From positions 6,014,001-6,078,000 of the forward strand of contig JAJQJQ010000006.1 of assembly GCA_028622995.1 (NCBI GenBank): a stretch of DNA of 64,000 nucleotides. Direction: 5' to 3'. This document shows positions 1-14,300 of the stretch, in pieces; the stretch's first letter is position 1, and the number at the start of each line of letters is the position of its first letter. The position numbers and the translations under genes were made by a program. Below the pieces are notes generated by a model. That model did not search any database. It was given only the letters and a program-made list of their open reading frames with translations, and was not told where the DNA came from. This stretch comes from Panagrolaimus kolymaensis (lineage: Eukaryota; Nematoda; Chromadorea; Rhabditida; Panagrolaimidae).

Positions 1-444
1 AATGTTAATGGGAGTAAACCCAAAAGATTCAAAAGCTTTCTTAATAAATTCTGTGTCCCAACCTTCTCTGAGATCACTCATCCATAAAGTTGTATCAATA
101 GGACAGATTCTTTCTGATGTTGATACAAGTGGAGTTGAAGACAACGTAGTACCAATTTGAAATGATTCTTGTCTATCATCTTTTAATGAAGATTGACTTT
201 CTTCGCCAGTATATTCAACATACGGTGGACTTGGTTGTGGTCGCTCAGCAAAAACATAATCATTGTTACCATCCATACCATGTAGGGTGAATCCCTCTTG
301 AAATGGAGTCGGTATCAGTTCGTCGCCACCAGGAGATCTTTTAACAGAGTTCGATGGTTTGATATCCATTTCATCCAAATATTGCTCTTCTGGTACATAA
401 TTTTCTTGGTCGATTGAAGGTTGATTTGAACTTTCATCTTTCAT
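1..444 (-). CDS. RRM protein resembling tRNA-Sec-associated protein 1 (SECp43), N-terminal part
   Basis: An open frame runs from an ATG at 444 on the minus strand off the left edge, giving 148 codons. An in-frame stop lies about 20 codons upstream, so this ATG is the first possible start. The first ~115 residues are acidic and proline-rich. They are followed by TTLWMSDLREGWDTEFIKKA, which matches the opening beta strand and helix 1 of an RRM. The phrase LWM-DL-x-x-W/Y-x-E-FI--AF is characteristic of the TRNAU1AP/SECp43 and Nam8/TIA type RRMs. Family members bind RNA, and SECp43 helps selenocysteine tRNA methylation. The long N-terminal extension before the RRM is unusual for SECp43, which starts almost directly with the RRM. 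The rest of the gene is outside the window. The RRM call is firm and the subfamily is inferred. Confidence 0.6.
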   Translation of the reverse strand, partial: MKDESSNQPSIDQENYVPEEQYLDEMDIKPSNSVKRSPGGDELIPTPFQEGFTLHGMDGNNDYVFAERPQPSPPYVEYTGEESQSSLKDDRQESFQIGTTLSSTPLVSTSERICPIDTTLWMSDLREGWDTEFIKKAFESFGFTPINI

Positions 445-2306
445 TTTCGAGTCCAAAAGTGACAAAGTAATTGAAAATAAAAGCTGAAGCTAAAAAAACT
501 TAATGTAAAAAACCAAAACAAACAACAACAAAAAACTTGTAAAACAACACGAATCAAACGCGATGAAAATTCTAAATTTGAATCGAAAAGTAAATATTAT
601 TTTCAAAGCAATATTATTTTTGCAAACAAAGTTGTTGCATTCTTTGCGAACGGTTTTTCATCTAAAATTTTTGAAGAACAACATTCAAAGAATAATCTTC
701 GTATGAAAGTGTCAATCCGCAAGCAATAAAAAAAGAAGAATATTTGGATTGGATGGATATTCGAACACCCAAAACAACATTAAATTCCCAAGATGTTTTT
801 GCATTTTAATAACTGCTTTTGTGAATGCTTGAAGCTTATTATAATTATTGACTTTCTATTGTAGCCCCAGATTTATGCTTTTTTATTTGTGCCTTATTTT
901 ATCTGATAAACGAACAAATACAGATACTTTGGAATTGCATTTCTAAGTGTAAGTGTCATCAAATATGAGAGCATTACAATTAAAGGGTTTAATTGTTGTA
1001 TATTTACCTCCTTGCGGAGGTCCCAAAAATTTTACACCGGGACTCATGAGAGACCCTGTGAATATGTAAATTGCGCAAAGGATGAATGACGAAAGAAAAA
1101 CAAAAGTGCAGCGGAAAAAAGAGCAGAAAATGAACCAAACAAAAGAGGCAGAATGTCAAAGTAATACTATTTTTGTGAGCAAATAAAAAAATTGGTCATT
1201 GCGCAAAGTGAATTGCTTGCTTTGCTATTTGACCTCCTCCTTCTCAAAGATCCGCAAAAAGAAGATAATGAAACATTTTTGCTTTGATAAAATTCATCGC
1301 GAATATGGCAACTTTTTTTTAAATATGCTGCTTTTACGTTTCTTTATGTAATAAATTCATTTTTTTTGTTGTATCAAAGCTTTGCCATCTCCCCGGTAAA
1401 ATTTAAAAGCTTTCTTTTGAGGTAAAAAATTTATGAAAAAATATTTGCTAACATTCTAGTAAAAAACCATAGAGTAAAAATGGAAAAAAGTGGCTAACAA
1501 CAAGGTAACTTATTCTATGGCTAGAATTCTTTGAAGTTTTTGATTTTTTCGTTGTATTAAATTTTATTGCTATATCCTCAAAACTGTTATTTCCCTTTGC
1601 TAACAACAAGCTTTGTTGAATTCATCTTGTAAAAAAAGGATGTAATGAACTATGGCAACCAACAACAGTGAAAGCGAGAATTTACATACTCGTAAAATTT
1701 TTCTTTGCACTTTGAAAATAAAATTTCTAAAAGCAAGTTGAAACATTTTTATGCTTTCCAAATCCAAATGCTGCTGAAATTATTATGACAAAATTTGACT
1801 TATTCTATTTCACTTTGATGATTTCATAATTTTTTTTTATTACAGAACATTGACTTTTTCTAAAAATTATAAAAACTTTTTTCTAAACTTTATGCTTCTC
1901 TAATTATTTCATGCTCATGTATTTGCGAGGAGGCAAGGTGCAGCAATGTTTCCCATTCGAATTTCATTGAAACGCTCCTCTCCATTTTTTGCTCCTATTT
2001 TCAACTGCTTTCGTTCGTTCTTTCTTTCTTCCCTTTTTTTTAAATTTGTTTTCGTAACAATGCAGTTAGAAGTAGTTGGCGATTTGACAAAAAAAAAGAA
2101 TGAACTAATAATAAAATTCACTATCCCGAAGCTACCAAATATGCACAAAATGCACAATATTTTGTTTTGTTCATTTCGCGGATTTTTTCTTAACTTTTTT
2201 ATTCTCATTTTCGTGTATATTATTGATTTTTATATATATAATTAAATACTTATAAACTTTGACTTCTCTTATTTTAGATTGTTAACTTTGGAATATTTGT
2301 GAAACA
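445..2306. other. Divergent intergenic region with no supported gene
   Basis: AT-rich spacer between the minus-strand RRM gene and sut-2. Open frames on both strands around 1915-2245 overlap each other, are rich in F/K from homopolymers and resemble no protein, so I treat them as chance. A GC-richer patch near 1007-1045 contains a small perfect hairpin (ACCTCC-TTGC-GGAGGT type) followed by a GTCCC/GGGAC pair. The region probably holds both promoters. Confidence 0.5.
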
Positions 2307-5271
2307 ATGGCAACCAATGATTTTACAAAGAAATTAAGGGTATGGTTTTGTTATTTATTTTTTCCACTAGCTTTAATATCATTCCGTACGTTTTTTAGGC
2401 AGCAATAAAGACCAAAATTCAAGAGCTTGGAATCGAAGTCGATGATGAATTACCAGATTATATTATGATTATGATAGCAAATAAGAAGGATAAAGCCAGA
2501 ATGAAAACAGATTTAATGCTCTTTTTAAGTGATAATACTGAACCCTTTGTTGATTGGTAAGCTAATTTTGCTTGTGGCGGAGATATTAATTTCGATCTTT
2601 TTTAGGTTGTTTGACTTCTTTGAAAAGGTTAACAAGAAGGAAACAGAAGAAGCTAAAGCAAGAGAACCAGAAAAACCAGCTGTTAAGAAGTAAGTTTTTA
2701 TCGTTAAACACAATGGTTTATTAGCTGCTATTTGAATGAATAGTTACATCAAATGTTATAACCATTATTATCTTCGACGATTACGGCTAATTTACATTTT
2801 ATATTTGAATACTAATGAATGGTTTTTTAGAAGACATAGCAGTGAAGAAAGAGAAAGGCCAAAATCAAGAAGCAGATCACCTATTCGAAGATCTCGTAGT
2901 CGCTCACCTCGTCGTACTCGTCATGATGATGATAAACCAAAGCGAGCACCAATTCGTGCTCCATCTCCTAAACGTGAAAAAGAACGTTCATCTCGTCGCA
3001 AAGATGATCGACGGCGCCGATCTCGTTCAATTGAAGATGGTGATAAAAGCAGACGCCGCGAAGATCGTAAAAGAATTACTTACAGCGACGATGATGAAGA
3101 AGAAAATCGCAAAACTGTTAGATCTCATGTTGTACCAAAAACTGAACGACCATCTTCACCAAAATTAAGTTCTCAAGTTGTTGTTAAACGAAGAAAAGCT
3201 GATACGGCTGATGCTAAAGCTGGTTCAAGTTTATTCAAACGTGCAATGACTGATACCTTTAAAGAAGAAGAGCCTCCAAGACATCGTAGAAGAGTTGATG
3301 ATGATGTATTGTAAGTTTCTTCGCGCTTTTGTAGCTGTTATAAAATTCTCTATTATTTCTAGGCAAGTCAATACGATGAGATCCTCTCACCGCACTGTTA
3401 TGAAAAATGATGATGATAGCGACTTTTCTGAAGAAGAAGAGCGTGAAACTCAATTCATTGTAAAACTCGGTAAAAATGCAGCAGCTCGTAAAGCAATTCA
3501 TGCTTCAATGGACGAAGCACCACCTGGTGATGAAAATTATGCTACTCAACATGCAGAAGCTACTAAATTAGTAAGAAGAAAACAACGTCGAGCTGAAGAT
3601 CCACGTAAGATTTTTTTCAATAAATTTTGAACGTTATTAATGCATGCTGATTTAGTTCTAACGTTCCTCAAACTTTCTGGAGTTCGACCACAAAAACGTT
3701 CTGCTGATAGTGGCGATTTAGAAGCTGTAGCGAGGAAACGACTATTGTTAGCTGGTAAGCTTTATTCTTGATTATAATTAAACACTCATTTAACTTGTTT
3801 TCTTACTATTTTTTATTCGAACATCATGATATTTACAACTTTAAATTTTAGGGACAGGTGCTCCATTAACTAAACAATGGGATGGAAAGATTGAATTCGA
3901 TGATGATGAAGAAGAAGAGGAAGAATCTGATAATGAAGCTGAAATTGATGCTTTCCTTGCTTCCGCTCATAATTCAAGAATTCCTCCAACTGAAGCTCTT
4001 TCTCGTCCATTGCAATATACTGTTCCACAGAAAAAGGTTTGTTGATTTTTTATTCATTAATGATACCTTTTACTAAGGTAGAAATTTTTTCATACCATTT
4101 TGTTTACAAAGTCAATTAGGAAAACATGGTATAAATATTAAGCCATTGATAACCAAATTAGCATTTTACTCAAAACATTTTAAATATGCCGCATTTTCTT
4201 TTGTCTTTCGAAACGCAAAAAAAGGCTGCTACTTTTATTTTCTTTTTATCATTGCTCTTTCTTCAATGTTTTTACTTTTGACACTTTCAATATTTTGAAA
4301 GTGAGTTAAACTTTTCAATCAATATGGCACTACAACCTTTGCAAATTTGGTCAACCGGATATTTATCAACTGAATTTAGTTATTCAAATCCTTTTCAGCA
4401 ATTTGGTGGTACAAAAACTCCTGAAGTTGGAAAGATTCCTGAACGTTGTCGTTTTTGGCCAAAATGTCGTAATGAAGAAGCATGCTCATATTCTCATCCA
4501 ACAAAACGATGCATCAACTTTCCTAATTGTCGATTTGGTGACAAATGTTTATTTGTTCATCCTCCATGTAAATTTGAACCAAATTGTAACAAACCAACAT
4601 GTCCTTATATTCATACATTACCTCGTCCTCCTATGGCGCAAGTTTTTGATATTATTTATTTAATCAAAGATCACAACATTTATTTTTAGGCCTAAATCTG
4701 CTCATTCAGTCCACCAACCAAATCCTTTGTCAACCAATGCTGATTCAAATGGTACTGCTGCTACTCCTTCTGAAGCTTTAACTGAGTCACCAAAAAAGCC
4801 TACTGAAAGCCAAACTGCAACTGAAGGACAAATCGAATCAACTACTGATGGCAATGAAAGTGAAACAAATGGTGAACAAAATGTTACTGAAGGTGAACAA
4901 AATGAAACAGAAGAAAATGATGCCAATGGAGGAAAGACAGAAGTTATTGTATCATTTGATACAAAGGGTGCTCCTGATATTCCAGTTTCAACAACTAAAC
5001 CATCAACTGTTTCATGTATCAAACCATTGAATTTGTCTTTGCAACAGCCTACAAGCAGTGCTCCATGTCGTTTTGGTGCTAGATGCAATAATGAAGCTTG
5101 TTCTTTTCGCCATCCAAAAGTAAGTTTTTGTTTGATTCTTTAATAATTTTTACTTATGATTATTGTTTTTAGCGATGTCGTTTTGATGAAGCATGTACAA
5201 ATGAATCTTGTTACTTTTGGCATCCAAAGAAGAATGCTGGTCGTTTCCGTTGGATCAAGACAGACGCGTAA
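2307..5271 (+). CDS. sut-2: ZC3H14/Nab2-type poly(A) RNA-binding zinc-finger protein (SUT-2)
   Basis: Ten exons join to 682 codons: 2307-2339, 2399-2556, 2606-2689, 2831-3310, 3363-3604, 3656-3754, 3852-4036, 4399-4637, 4690-5119 and 5173-5271. Residues ~1-90 form the Nab2/ZC3H14 N-terminal PWI-like fold (ELGIEVDDELPDYIMIMIAN, then DNTEPFVDWLFDFFEKV). An Arg/Ser-rich and acidic stretch follows. The C-terminus carries five CCCH fingers spaced as in ZC3H14: CRFWPKC..C..H, CINFPNC..C..H, CKFEPNC..C..H, CRFGARC..C..H and CRFDEAC..C..H. The family binds polyadenosine RNA in the nucleus and limits tail length. C. elegans sut-2 modifies tau toxicity. Intron 8 (4638-4689) only keeps frame if it uses a GCAAGT donor. 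The exon at 4399 can alternatively be entered from an upstream in-frame ATG at 4324, giving a possible finger-only isoform. Confidence 0.92.
4638..4689 (+). other. GC-AG intron in sut-2
   Basis: The acceptor TTTTTAG at 4689 is clear and the following exon is open only in one frame. The nearby GT at 4642 would put a TAA two codons into that exon. GC at 4638 inside GCAAGT, a near-perfect donor apart from T to C, restores the frame exactly. Confidence 0.7.
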
Positions 5272-6637
5272 TCAAAATATGTGCACTTCAAATCTCTTCA
5301 CTGTGGCAAAAACGACAGCCTAATAATTATTTGTCGTAGTTTAGTTTTGTTCGTTCTTTATAAACATTTGTTATAAAAATTAATTTTGTCTGTCTTTTTT
5401 TTGTTTGTATGTATCATTTCTTTGAATCAATGAAATGCCGGTTTTTTATCTCTCTTATGTTTATCATTATTCGATGCAACATTTATCCCTTTGAAATCTT
5501 AGCATCTTCACTCCTTTAATATCGATTATTAATAGTTGTTTAATTGTCAACAGTCTTTTAAGTTTCTTTTGATTGATTGAATTCAATGATAAAACAAAAC
5601 TTGTGATACCTCTTGATTCTTATTTTCAATCTTTTTATCTACCGCAAATATGCATTTTCATTTTCGAATATTATCATGAAAGAGGATACTTTATTATTTG
5701 CTCGATTTTTGATCATAGCACCTTTGTTCATTTTTTTGAATTCACATTTGTTAGTTTTAACATTTATACAGTATGAAACTTGTTACATACAGCTCGTATT
5801 AAAAATAAATATTTTGTTATTTATCCTTTTAACTGGTGGATGCTTGAATGCATCGTTCTTTCTCGATCTCTCGTTTTATAAAAACAAAATACTGCATCAA
5901 ATACAAACTCCCTAAAAAATTTCAATAGCATACCCATATTCAAGAGATTATAATAGCGACGAAATAAGCAAACGGTGGCGTTTTTGTGTTATTTACTCTT
6001 ATTGGAACTGTGCAAAAGTTATGGCGGTCGTTGGTAAAGATTTAGTTAAGCCTACCATGTCCTTGATGGTTGATTTCTGTCGAGGTTCACTTTGTAATAC
6101 AGGTTTATGCCAAGACTTTAAAGAAAGCATAACCTTTATTAATACCATAATTATAACATCAACAGTTTAGAAATATTTAAACGTTCATACAAAGGCTGGA
6201 AATAACAAAAGCGGTTGGAAATTGTTAGGATTGGATTTGTTAAACGTCATATCAACGATAAAAGAAGAGTCTTTCTTATCTTTCTTTTTCTGCCACAACG
6301 ATGAAATGGTATGAAAGTTTATCGCTTTAATCTTATCATATCTAACATCGAATTCACAAGTCTTCTTCCTTTAGTTTTCTGTTGTAAAAGCAATCCAATC
6401 ATCAAGCTCAAGTTATCTTAATCATTTGCAAACCTTATCGATTATAAATACGATCATAATAACTAATGATCCTAACAACCTCTCAAAAACAAGAGTTTTT
6501 GCAAAGATGAATGCTAATAGAGACACAAGAAACACATTATATAATAATTTTATAAAGACAACAAAACAAATTAAAACTAAAACGAATTTTTAAATAATAA
6601 TGTTTTTTTTGGCCGCTTTAGTTGTTGAACTTGATGT
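5272..6637. other. Convergent intergenic region (3' UTRs), weak cryptic coding signals
   Basis: The sut-2 3' UTR follows the stop, and the pab-1 3' UTR enters from the right (a TATAAA-like signal near 6549 on the minus strand). Plus-strand open stretches exist at roughly 5613-5915 (hydrophobic), 5927-6175, 6173-6308 and 6375-6591, some flanked by plausible GT/AG sites. Their phases do not join cleanly, none resembles a known family, and open runs this long are expected by chance in such AT-rich DNA. No gene is called. Confidence 0.4.
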
Positions 6638-9396
<2,759 letters not shown>

Positions 9397-10462
9397 TTAA
9401 AAGCCTTCTAAAGATTGATCTGCATTGAAACATAGTAGGATTGGTTCATAATGGTGTTGACTTGATGGAGGTGTTCGCTTCACTTTTCGATTTGGTTGAT
9501 AACGGCTTCGATGAAAATGAAAGTTTTTGAGATGATTAGCGAAATGTTTACAATTCATTGGAACATAATGATCAGGTGCGCAATATCCCTGAAAACATAG
9601 AGAGTGAATGATGAAGGAATATGAAAGGAAGAAACTTACTTGTTTTTTGAAGAATTTATAAAACTTATTATAGCCACAATCTAATAAATACATTTCTTCA
9701 TAATCAACATAAGGATATTGAAGTTCATTTCTTCGTCGATCAAAACGTCTTAATGCATGAGCCCTAAAAGATGAAAGAGTAAAATCGCTAACTTCGCAAG
9801 ACAAAACTTACATTTTAGGTCCTCGAACTTGTGAATATTCGCAGTAAAAGATTGGTATTTTCTTATTGATTTCATCAAAAACATCATTGTTATCAGGATA
9901 AAATAAATTTTGAATACAATCATTTTCATGGAAGTTGATAGCATACTTGATATGTCCACCATCATACTCATACGGATATCGACAATCAATCAGGATGTAT
10001 TTGCTATCAAATTCATTTCTTGGAAGTTCGAGTAATTGAGATAAAGTTTCAGCAGAAATTGAACGAAAAGCCACGGAATCAGTTTGAGGATTCTCGATTG
10101 TTGGTAGATGATAAAACTAAAAAGCCTTTTATGATTGAGTTAATTGAAAGAATACTTACCGGCTCCAAGATGCATGGCTGCCAATTTGAATCATTATGAA
10201 TGTCACCTTCTAAAATACTCGTTGATGTTGTTCGAGTTAATAGAGGTGCAGCAGAAAAATTCATTGTTGATCTTTGAAAAGGCGTTGATGAAACAGATTT
10301 ATTTGAACCATGGCGGATTGATGGAGTTAGTTGAGCATTTGGAGTTTTTTCTGGCAATGGAGTTGATGTTAAATTGAAATTGAGTTGACCAAGCAGCGGT
10401 GTTATTTCAAGTAAATCCATTGGTATTGCTCGAGTTGGTGGAGTTAATTGAAGGCCATCCAT
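9397..10462 (-). CDS. cdc-25: CDC25-type dual-specificity phosphatase
   Basis: Four exons (10462-10160, 10116-9812, 9763-9640, 9588-9397) encode 307 aa. Residues ~1-100 are a Thr/Pro-rich regulatory segment with repeated S/T-P sites (LTPPTR, STPLPE, LTPSIR), likely CDK-type phosphorylation sites. A rhodanese-fold CDC25 domain follows: ILIDCRYPYEYDGGHIKYAIN is the hallmark CDC25 start, and the catalytic loop reads FYCEYSQVRGPKM. The active-site Cys and Arg (C-x5-R) are present, but the family's usual HCEFS is YCEYS, with His replaced by Tyr. The downstream YPYVDYEEMYLLDCGYNKFY segment matches the CDC25 C-terminal helix region. CDC25 removes inhibitory phosphates from CDK1. A splice acceptor lies 13 nt before the ATG, consistent with trans-splicing. 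At ~300 aa the protein is short next to most CDC25s. Confidence 0.93.
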
Positions 10463-10474
10463 GTTCTTAATAAA

Positions 10475-11640
10475 TCTGAAAATAATAGAATTTAGAGATT
10501 TTCTTCAAAAATGTGAGAAAATAATTCAACAATTCACGAACAATTTTCACGAGATGATAATAATAAGTAAATATGAAAACCACGTGGATGCAGCATCATA
10601 AATTCATGAAAACCATAAAAACAAAAAATAACTCAAAGCAATTCACGGAGGTTAATAAACTTTGGAAAATATGAAATTTCTGATTATTTCTCAAAAAAGC
10701 AAAAACCATACAAGTTTCTGCAAAACAAAACTTTGAAGAAGGCAATCATGATTTTTTCTGTTTGAACTTTTTTCACTCGCGGGTTTTATTCCCATCGCTT
10801 CCTTCCATGTATGGGAACTGTATTATTTTGACTTAAACGAGGGAGTTGTTTGAATTTACAGATTTTCTTTATTCAATAAATTGGAAGAAACGAATTAATT
10901 TTTTGATAGTACAATTTCGTGAAAGCTTTTACCACCTTCTTTAGTTGTCGATGCTTTGATGCTAACTATTTTTTTTCATTAAGATTTTTAGAACGATGTT
11001 TTAGGATACCGAAATCATATTTTTTACTGGAGCCACATTATTGATCATACATTTAAAATATAATTTTTTTTATAAAGCTGTATCAAATATAAATTTTGAT
11101 TTCAATAAACTCCTTTTTCTAATACTATTTTTTAAAATGTTGCTTTTGATCCAAAGAAACACATTTTTCTTGTATGTTTAAAAATATTTAATGTTTCTTT
11201 TTTGTTTTCAAAACTTTACAAGCCTGATTTTTTTCTTCACCTCCACATAGATGACGATGGATATAATCACTGACTTTTTTATTTATTTACTAAAAATATT
11301 ATTCTTTTTTTCTTTCTTTCTTTTATGAGTATTTATAATCTAACAACTTTCTCGTGGTATTACTGATTTGTTTCAAGCTAATTTTTGGACGTGTAGTTTC
11401 ATTGATTGCAAAAAACGTTAATGAAGTTTAAATTATTTTATTTGGTTAGAAGAAAAATTAATGAGTAAACAAAGCATATATTTTATTTATAAAAGAAATT
11501 CGTAAAATAATATTTTTGAGAAAAAATTAACCAATTTTTAACGGTGTTCAAATACTGCCAAAGGGAAAATTATGTCACTTAACTTAAAAAAACCAAAATT
11601 GAAGAAGTTAATTGTTTTTGGTTGCATCAAATGGACTTTG
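10475..11640. other. Intergenic spacer containing copy 1 of a duplicated non-coding block
   Basis: There is no supported gene. The stretch 11040-11330 resembles 16400-16765 (see repeat entries). The rest is AT-rich with no recognised signal. Confidence 0.5.
11040..11330. repeat. Diverged duplicated non-coding block, copy 1
   Basis: This block shares colinear sequence with 16400-16765. Landmarks in the same order are AATCATACAT/GATCATACAT, GTATCAAATAT, TTTTTCTAATACT, ATGTTGCTTTTG, AACACATTTTTCTTG, AAAACTTTACAAGC and ACATAGATGACGATGGATAT, ending in a TTTCTTTCTTT run. Identity looks roughly 70-75% by eye. No open frame spans both copies. It could be an old interspersed repeat, a segmental duplication or a conserved regulatory or ncRNA element. 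Confidence 0.6.
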
Positions 11641-11647
11641 CTTAAAT

Positions 11648-11872
11648 TTAAAATTCCATGTCATCATTCAACAAAAGCTTGTAAGATGATAAAAGCAATG
11701 AATCTTTTGAAAATTCAATAAATTTGTTATCGAAACAATATTTCACTTGAGTATTGTTATTTTTAAAAGACGTACAAGGAATAAATTTGCAGTGAGGATA
11801 AAAATATTTACAAGAAAAATATAATTTAACGTAAAGTGCAGCCGAGTGTTTGAAAGTGTTTAATGAAGCCAA
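11648..11872 (-). pseudogene. Isolated exon, possibly F-box-like family remnant
   Basis: A minus-strand open stretch of ~74 codons is preceded by a splice-acceptor-like TTAG and contains LYFSCKYFYPHCKFIP. The SCKYFY motif resembles the start of panagrolaimid F-box-like/DUF38-type proteins. There is no ATG and no partner exon was found upstream. It sits head-to-head with the gene at 12258, which seems to belong to the same broad family. It is best read as a gene remnant, and chance is not excluded. Confidence 0.3.
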
Positions 11873-12257
11873 CTAACTTGGAAATGTTTAGAATTTACTT
11901 TAGACAGCGGAAAAAATTATCAACAAAAAACAAGATGCTCGAAAATGTTTAGGCAAAATATCAAGGAGCTTACTTTAAAAAAATGATAGCTACAAAAGAA
12001 TCGATTATGAAAAATATAATGTTAATCGCATAAATTTATACTACTAACCAGAAAAAAAGAGGATATTAATTCATAATCAGTTATGGTAAATTGGTTAAAA
12101 ATGTGCGGAATAATATCTTTGAAATAAATAAAAGCATCTTAAATATTTTTTTAAACCACAATTATCCAAAGATCAAGGAAATCATGTTAAACTACTTTTT
12201 TAGGATTATCTGAAAGCGTACAGTCGCTATTGTCGTTTATTTTTTGAGGAAAAAGAA

Positions 12258-13472
12258 ATGGTTAAAGAATATCGAAATGAAATTTATCGTTTAAATACAT
12301 CTGGAAAGGATGTTTCAGGATCTTTTATTGACACCATAAAATTTGAACTCGAATTTGGATACGTCGAAGTGGCCAAAGAATTACTAATAAAGGCTGTAGA
12401 ATCGATTAATGTTTATTCCAAAAGATTTTTTAAACTTGCTTTAAGAACTTCAAACGCTCATGAATTTTATGAAGAAATGAAACCCCTTGTATTTGAAAAG
12501 TGTAAAATGTTTATTCGTATTAAATCTAATAACAACCATCCATGTATGGATGTTCCATATAATTTTGTCCCAGATGATTCATTTAATAATTTATTATTGA
12601 ATCAAACCTTTAGCCTTCCATCAACAATAATGGATTACATAATTCAAAAATCCAAATTTATTATTTCAAATAAATTTATAAAAACTTACAAATATTTTTT
12701 TTTCATAAAAGATATTCTTTTTATATGGGACTTTAAAATAATTTGGAATATTCGTGATTTAGAAATTTTCGAAGAATCAATGTTTTCTAATCCAGATCAT
12801 CCTTTGTTAAAAAGTTTGGAAAAAGTTTGGGTTGGACTAACTTTCCAACTTGTAAGTTTTGATCGAATGGCATGTTCATTGGTTTTACCAAAGCTTAATC
12901 TCCATGAAATTAAACATTTGAATCTTGGTCAACAAACGTTATCCATTCAAGAATTAGACCTTCTTACGGTATCGAAGAAGATCGAAACTGTTATGTTATT
13001 TGGCATTCAAATAATTGGGACTATCAGTTTTGAAGAAATTTTTGATAAATTTCCAAACGCATATGATTTTACGTAAGCGTTTTTAAAAATATCATAGAAT
13101 TCGATAGTATTGAATGTCAAGATTTTTAGTTTTCTTCCAAGTGAACCATTTTTTACAATTGAAACTAGTAAAAGTTTGACAACAAAAGTTCGAAATTGTA
13201 AATTACGCAGATTTTATTTGGAAATCAATCCTATAATCGACTCCAAAGATTTTTCTGAATTTTTAAAAGTTTGTATTTTTTTTACATGATAGCAGATAAT
13301 ATTAAATTTCTGCTAAATTGATTTTTTTTAGAAAAATACAACACCAAATGCAAATTGGATAATTTCTATTCGCAACGACCAAGGATATAAAGAGCAATTC
13401 AACAATATTATTAAAGAAACGCTCGATTCATGGGAACCTCAAACAGAAGTGCCCTCAGTTAGATTTTTTTAA
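12258..13472 (+). CDS. Nematode-specific F-box/DUF-like protein (hypothetical)
   Basis: Exons 12258-13072, 13130-13268 and 13332-13472 join in frame to 364 aa. The frame stays open upstream to an acceptor AG at 12202-12203 (DYLKAYSRYCRLFFEEKE before the Met), so a further 5' exon may exist and the true N-terminus is uncertain. The C-terminal half has LRR-like phrases (LNLHEIKHLNLGQQTL, IQELDLLTVSKKIE, VMLFGIQI) typical of the expanded, fast-evolving F-box-like proteins of panagrolaimids. I see no clear F-box. Such proteins are usually substrate adaptors of SCF ubiquitin ligases, but that role is inferred only. No signal peptide or convincing membrane segment is seen. Confidence 0.7.
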
Positions 13473-14007
13473 CTTTGCATTCATTTATAAAAAACCAACT
13501 TGGTATCATGCTTTTTCATAAAAGAATGTTTATCTGCCGTTATGGAAGTTTACTTTCTGCATTTTCAATAAAAATTTTAAAATCCATAGAAAGAATAGCA
13601 AAAAAAGAAGCACATTTATTAGATGATTGACAAAAAAAAACATAAAAATAATTTATTCTAAAAATTAAAAAAGCTCCTCGCAAAAGAATGTGTGTGTTTG
13701 TAAAAATGCCATGTCGCCGGGCCGAAAAGATGGTAACTATTATGTATATGATCTTTAATTTTTTATTATTGGTAGAATTTGGGTCTCTTATAAATGCAAA
13801 ATAAATACAATATGTGTGTTGATGAATAAAAAATAATGGCATAATTTGAAAGTTAAAATAAAGCATCGTAAAAAAAACTAACAGAAATTGTTGTTAAAGA
13901 ACCCCAGATTCATGCAACAACTTTGGCAAAAAGAAATTTCATTACAGTACTTCCATGAATCATTATCAATTCCTTCCCCGGCTATTAAAAGAAAAAAAAT
14001 AACATAC
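13473..14007. other. Intergenic sequence
   Basis: AT-rich spacer. A minus-strand open frame at 13540-13866 has no recognisable features and is not called. The left part of the possible small gene at 14008-14092 would extend here (acceptor at 13984), but its phase does not fit. Confidence 0.4.
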
Positions 14008-14092
14008 TTATAAGTCCAATTTCAATTCCAAGAGGAGCATAATCAGGAATGTCAATATTTTCTGGAGTAGTTGAAGTTGAATTCGTCGCCAT
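14008..14092 (-). pseudogene. First exon of a small gene, probably broken
   Basis: It starts with ATG at 14092 and reads MATNSTSTTPENIDIPDYAP, then LGIEIGLI, ending at a good GTATGT donor. A matching acceptor (TTTTAATAG) is present at 13984. The second segment reads sensibly (PGKELIMIHGSTVMKFLFAK) only in phase 0, whereas the first exon ends in phase 1. Either an extra exon is missed or a one-base change has broken the gene. Family unknown. Confidence 0.3.
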
Positions 14093-14300
14093 AATATTAG
14101 TAAAGAGTCGTAGTCAGCACAAGCAGGCGGCAATGCCGAAGAATGAATGAAAGATATTTTTTTCAATCAAAAACGAAAGCATTGCTTTGTCAATTAAAAT
14201 AAAAACTATTTTATAAATTTGCATAGTTTCTTTTTTTATTGCAACTAATTTTTTTCAAAGCATTTATATTTTCAGTCAGTCCCAAAATCTCGTCAAAGAA

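Noticed and set aside
1659..1740. Short ATG frame reading MATNNSESENLHTRK upstream of sut-2
   Set aside because: 29 codons, no splice signals, and similarity to the sut-2 N-terminus is limited to four residues.
1915..2245. Overlapping open frames on both strands
   Set aside because: Composition reflects T- and A-rich tracts. No domain, splice context or codon signature.
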